Positions 61,090 through 64,000 of a stretch of 64,000 nt of DNA are shown here, one piece after another; position 1 is the first letter of the stretch, and the number at the start of each line of letters is the position of its first letter. Under the pieces are notes generated by a model. That model was not told the origin of the DNA, searched no databases, and saw only the letters and a list, made by a program, of their open reading frames with translations. The translations under genes were made by a program, and so were the position numbers. The stretch spans positions 1 to 64,000 of the forward strand of contig CAIXFH010000195.1 in the NCBI GenBank assembly GCA_903918645.1. Direction: 5' to 3'. The stretch comes from an uncultured Actinomycetes bacterium. Lineage in GTDB: Bacteria; Actinomycetota; Actinomycetes; S36-B12; CAIYMF01.

Positions 61090-61139
61090 CGAAAGGCGTC
61101 CCCCGACGTCGCTCAGACGACGTAGTGGAACGCCCTTCG
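61090..61139. terminator. Long hairpin between rplO and secY
   Basis: CGAAGGGCGTTCC pairs (with mismatches) with GGGGGACGCCTTTCG, enclosing a perfect ACGTCG-TCTGAG-CGACGT stem. The 50-base element sits in the 189-base gap after rplO and lacks a T-run. It may be an attenuator that lowers expression of secY-adk-map-infA relative to the ribosomal genes. Confidence 0.55.
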
Positions 61140-61157
61140 ATGTAGCACAGCGTAATC

Positions 61158-61601
61158 TCAGCCGAGCTCGGTGACCGATCCACCGGCAGCAGTGATCTTG
61201 GACTTCGCGGCATCTGAGAACTTATGGGCACTGATCTGCACGGCAACATTGATGTCACCGTTACCCAGAACCTTGACCAATTCGTTCCGGCGAACCGCTC
61301 CGGCTTCGACTAGGTCATCGACACTGATGACGCCACCCTCAGGGAAGAGAGCGGCGAGCGCAGCGACGTTGACGACCTGGTACTCGACACGGAACGGGTT
61401 GGTGAAACCCTTGAGCTTAGGCAGCCGCATGTGCATGGGCATCTGCCCACCCTCGAAAGCGACCGGTACCTGATAGCGAGCCTTCGTACCCTTAGTACCG
61501 CGACCAGCGGTCTTACCCTTGCTGGCCTCACCACGACCTACGCGGGTCTTGGCAGTCTTGGCACCAGGCGCGGGGCGCAGGTGATGAACCTTGAGTGTCA
61601 T
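61158..61601 (-). CDS. rplO: 50S ribosomal protein uL15
   Basis: The 147-residue protein begins [20 protein letters not shown] and has the basic [17 protein letters not shown] segment and [18 protein letters not shown]. It starts one base after the rpmD stop region and is followed by the hairpin and secY. Confidence 0.96.
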   Translation of the reverse strand: MTLKVHHLRPAPGAKTAKTRVGRGEASKGKTAGRGTKGTKARYQVPVAFEGGQMPMHMRLPKLKGFTNPFRVEYQVVNVAALAALFPEGGVISVDDLVEAGAVRRNELVKVLGNGDINVAVQISAHKFSDAAKSKITAAGGSVTELG

Positions 61602-61602
61602 A

Positions 61603-61788
61603 TCAGTCGACCTCCTCGACGCTCACCAAGTGCGCGACAGTGTTGACCATGCCGCGAAACTCGGGACGATCTTCCTTAATAACGACGTGACCGATGCGCT
61701 TGAGCCCGAGGCTTCGCAGGGTGTCTCGCTGATTCTGCTTGCCACCGATCTCGGATCGGGTCTGGGTGACCTTCAGACGAGTCATCAC
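61603..61788 (-). CDS. rpmD: 50S ribosomal protein uL30
   Basis: The 61-residue protein has [19 protein letters not shown] and [17 protein letters not shown]. It starts with two Met codons (61788 and 61785); the first overlaps the rpsE stop by four bases. Confidence 0.96.
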   Translation of the reverse strand: MMTRLKVTQTRSEIGGKQNQRDTLRSLGLKRIGHVVIKEDRPEFRGMVNTVAHLVSVEEVD

Positions 61789-62393
61789 GCACCCATTCCA
61801 GCGGCGCGTGCGCGCAACAATGCAGCGGGGGCTACGTGCTCCAGCGGGAGGCCACGGCGAGCCGCAACCTCTTCGGGACGCTCGAGGCCCTTGAGCGCCG
61901 CAACGGTCGCGTGTACGACGTTGATGGCGTTGTCAGAACCCAGCGACTTGCTCAGCACGTCGTGGATACCGGCGCACTCCAGGACGGCGCGCACCGGGCC
62001 ACCGGCAATAACGCCGGTACCGGGCGATGCCGGACGAAGCATGACGACACCAGCAGCGGCCTCACCTGTGATGGGGTGGGGAATCGTGCCCTGGATACGG
62101 GGAACCTTGAAGAAGTTCTTCTTGGCCTCTTCGACACCCTTGGCGATTGCCGCGGGCACCTCCTTGGCCTTCCCATATCCGACACCGACCGTGCCGTTTC
62201 CATCACCAACGACGACGAGGGCGGTGAAGCTGAAGCGACGGCCACCCTTGACGACCTTGGAAACACGGTTGATGGTGACGACGCGCTCGAGAAATGCCGA
62301 CTTCTCCGCCACGGGGGCCTTGCCGTCGCGACGATCGCGACTTCCCCGCTCGTTGCCGCCGGCGCCGCCTTCGCGGCGCTGACCTGCAGCCAT
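61785..62393 (-). CDS. rpsE: 30S ribosomal protein uS5
   Basis: The 202-residue protein starts [20 protein letters not shown] at 62393; the open frame further upstream lies in rplR shadow. It has the S5 double-stranded-RNA-binding domain ([20 protein letters not shown]) and the [19 protein letters not shown] core. Its N-terminal tail is basic and Gly/Arg-rich. Confidence 0.96.
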   Translation of the reverse strand: MAAGQRREGGAGGNERGSRDRRDGKAPVAEKSAFLERVVTINRVSKVVKGGRRFSFTALVVVGDGNGTVGVGYGKAKEVPAAIAKGVEEAKKNFFKVPRIQGTIPHPITGEAAAGVVMLRPASPGTGVIAGGPVRAVLECAGIHDVLSKSLGSDNAINVVHATVAALKGLERPEEVAARRGLPLEHVAPAALLRARAAGMGA

Positions 62394-62427
62394 GACTAAC
62401 CTCTTCCTTCGTTTCTCGTCGATCGCG

Positions 62428-62808
62428 TCAGAACGCGAGGCCACCCTCGCGGGCGCCATCTGCCAGGGCCGCGACGCGACCGTGGTACTTGTTGCCAGCA
62501 CGGTCAAAGACGACCGAATCGACACCAGCGGACTTGGCACGGGCAGCGAGGATCTCGCCGACCTTCTTGGCCTTGGCGCTCTTGTCACCCTCGAAGCCGC
62601 GAAGATCGGGCTCCATGGTCGACGCAGACGCAAGAGTCTTACCGAGTGTGTCATCGACGACCTGAACGAACAGGTGACGAGTCGAGCGGCTCACGACAAG
62701 ACGCGGACGAACCGCAGTGCCGCTGACCTTCTTGCGGACCCGGGTGTGGCGACGCTTACGCGCAACCGCTTTCTTGTTACCCGAACCAAGTTTGACGACG
62801 ATAGCCAT
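62428..62808 (-). CDS. rplR: 50S ribosomal protein uL18
   Basis: The 126-residue protein has [19 protein letters not shown] and the C-terminal [20 protein letters not shown]. It binds 5S rRNA. It lies three bases from rplF and before rpsE. Confidence 0.96.
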   Translation of the reverse strand: MAIVVKLGSGNKKAVARKRRHTRVRKKVSGTAVRPRLVVSRSTRHLFVQVVDDTLGKTLASASTMEPDLRGFEGDKSAKAKKVGEILAARAKSAGVDSVVFDRAGNKYHGRVAALADGAREGGLAF

Positions 62809-62811
62809 GGC

Positions 62812-63351
62812 TTACTTGCCTGCCTTTCCGGCCTTGCGGCGGATGACCTCGCCGGCGTAACGCACACCCTTGCCCTTGTACGGGTCGGGCTTGCGCAACT
62901 TGCGCAGCTTCGCGGCAACTTCGCCGACCTGCTGCTTGTCGATGCCAGCGACAGAGAACTTCGTGGGGGTCTCCACCGCGAAGGTGATACCCGCCGGAGC
63001 AGGAATGATGACTGGGTGGCTAAAGCCCAGTGCGAACTCAAGTGTGTCGTCCTTGAGGGCGACACGGTAACCAGTACCGCTGATCTCGAGGTTCTTCTGG
63101 TAGCCGTCGGTAACGCCGACCACCATGTTCGATACCAGGGTTCGTGTAAGCCCGTGAAGCGAACGCGACATGCGTTCGTCGTTGGGGCGAGTCACCTCAA
63201 GGGTGCCGTCTTCGGCCTTGCTCACCACGATGGGGTCGGCGACCGCGAGGGTCAACTCTCCCTTGGGGCCCTTGACCATGACGGTCGACCCTTCGATATC
63301 GACGGTGACGCCCGACGGTATGGAGATGGGCATACGTCCAATGCGCGACAT
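62812..63351 (-). CDS. rplF: 50S ribosomal protein uL6
   Basis: The 179-residue protein starts [15 protein letters not shown] and has the conserved C-terminal [21 protein letters not shown] pattern. It follows rpsH with an 18-base gap. Confidence 0.97.
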   Translation of the reverse strand: MSRIGRMPISIPSGVTVDIEGSTVMVKGPKGELTLAVADPIVVSKAEDGTLEVTRPNDERMSRSLHGLTRTLVSNMVVGVTDGYQKNLEISGTGYRVALKDDTLEFALGFSHPVIIPAPAGITFAVETPTKFSVAGIDKQQVGEVAAKLRKLRKPDPYKGKGVRYAGEVIRRKAGKAGK

Positions 63352-63369
63352 GCTGGGCTCTCCTTCCCG

Positions 63370-63768
63370 TTACCAGACGTAGGCGAGGACTTCCCCACCT
63401 ACGCCTTTCTTGTGGGCCTGCTTATCAGTCAAAAGTCCCGACGAAGTCGAGATGATCGCTACACCAAGGCCGCCGAGAACTCGGGGCAACGAGGTGCTCT
63501 TCGCGTACACCCGCAGACCGGGCTTTGACACTCGGCGCACACCCGCGAGGGAGCGTTCGCGACTCGGACCAAACTTAAGGTCGAGTGTGAGCGTCTTGCC
63601 TACCTCTGCATCTTCCACGCGCCAGCTTGCGATGTAGCCCTCTTGCTTGAGGATCTCAGCGATACCCGCCTTGATCTTCGAGTGGGGCATCGCCACTGAG
63701 TCGTGGTACGCCGAATTGGCGTTGCGCAGACGCGTAAGCATGTCTGCGATCGGGTCAGTCATCGTCAT
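63370..63768 (-). CDS. rpsH: 30S ribosomal protein uS8
   Basis: The 132-residue protein has [16 protein letters not shown] and the C-terminal [20 protein letters not shown]. Two in-frame Met codons (63768 and 63762) are possible starts. It lies after rpsN and before rplF. Confidence 0.96.
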   Translation of the reverse strand: MTMTDPIADMLTRLRNANSAYHDSVAMPHSKIKAGIAEILKQEGYIASWRVEDAEVGKTLTLDLKFGPSRERSLAGVRRVSKPGLRVYAKSTSLPRVLGGLGVAIISTSSGLLTDKQAHKKGVGGEVLAYVW

Positions 63769-63834
63769 GGCCGAAGGGCCTCTCTCACCGTGGTTTCCGA
63801 CTCGTACCTCGTGCCGGACCTGCGACGTCGGGTT

Positions 63835-64000
63835 TTACCAGCTGCTCTTGGTGATACCGGGCAGTTCGCCGGCGTGCGCCATCTCGCGAAGGCAAATTCG
63901 GCACAGACCGAACTTGCGGTAGACCGAGTGCGGACGGCCGCAACGGTTGCATCGGGTGTAGCCGCGTACGGCGAACTTCGGCTTCTTGAGTGCCTTGTTC
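63835..64000 (-). CDS. rpsN: 30S ribosomal protein uS14 type Z, 5' end outside the window
   Basis: The last 54 codons and stop are visible, reading [20 protein letters not shown] and later [20 protein letters not shown], ending TKSSW. The two Cys pairs (CNRC and CRIC) form the zinc site of the type Z S14. The start lies beyond the right edge. It heads this part of the spc operon before rpsH. Confidence 0.93.
   Translation of the reverse strand, partial: NKALKKPKFAVRGYTRCNRCGRPHSVYRKFGLCRICLREMAHAGELPGITKSSW

Overview
The window is a densely packed stretch of chromosome from a high-GC Gram-positive bacterium of the class Actinomycetes. Several things support this. It carries WhiB-family (WhiD-like) and BldM-like regulators, a groES-groEL pair with two CIRCE operators and a His-rich GroEL tail, a spc/alpha ribosomal block with rpoA and rplQ, GTG starts, and the purH-purN-DUF6350-sucCD and guaB-guaB3-GMC oxidoreductase neighbourhoods. 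Gene order from guaA (18.7 kb) to rplM (51 kb) resembles, from memory, the Mycobacterium tuberculosis Rv3396c-Rv3443c region and the Streptomyces bldM/whiD/guaB region. I could not fix the order or genus. No tRNA, rRNA, CRISPR array, insertion sequence or prophage was seen. Nearly all genes lie on the minus strand; the plus-strand ones are the M23 peptidase, the LmbE-like deacetylase, an ABC exporter pair, whiD and one methyltransferase.

Layout. 0-12.3 kb: the 5' end of an exonuclease III gene, a duplicated-fold membrane protein, icd, mdh, a DUF3017 protein, folD, a DMT transporter, purH-purN, a DUF6350 membrane protein, sucD-sucC and a frameshifted cobalamin-binding protein. This is central carbon, one-carbon and purine metabolism. 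12.4-18.6 kb: cell-envelope and repair genes (M23 peptidase, PcrA helicase, secreted M15-like repeat protein, LmbE family, small membrane protein). 18.6-31 kb: guaA, a heterodimeric ABC exporter, a GMC oxidoreductase coupled to a succinate-semialdehyde dehydrogenase, a polysaccharide deacetylase, guaB3 and guaB. 30.9-37.2 kb: a regulatory cluster (BldM-like, TPR protein, unknown 97-residue protein, CarH/LitR-like MerR-B12 regulator, a possible 46-residue protein, WhiD-like) followed by groEL-groES. 37.3-50 kb: a THUMP-like methyltransferase, mmuM, a run of 4-nt-overlapping genes (tsaD-rimI-tsaB-tsaE-hydrolase-alr), nnr, acpS, glmS and glmM. 50-64 kb: rpsI-rplM, an ABC-F protein, then truA-rplQ-rpoA-rpsD-rpsK-rpsM-rpmJ-infA-map-adk-secY-rplO-rpmD-rpsE-rplR-rplF-rpsH-rpsN.

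The window is mostly core genome. The points most worth a second look are: (1) the CarH-like regulator with an intact W-x9-EH motif and axial-His motif, divergent from whiD across a compact promoter region; (2) a one-base frameshift in the B12-binding mutase-type protein; (3) truA, whose conserved N-terminus lies upstream of any in-frame start and next to a strong hairpin; (4) a 39-bp direct repeat that duplicates the 3' end of guaA as part of a hairpin; and (5) an ABC exporter pair with complementary loss of ATP-site motifs. No intergenic gap exceeds about 300 bases.
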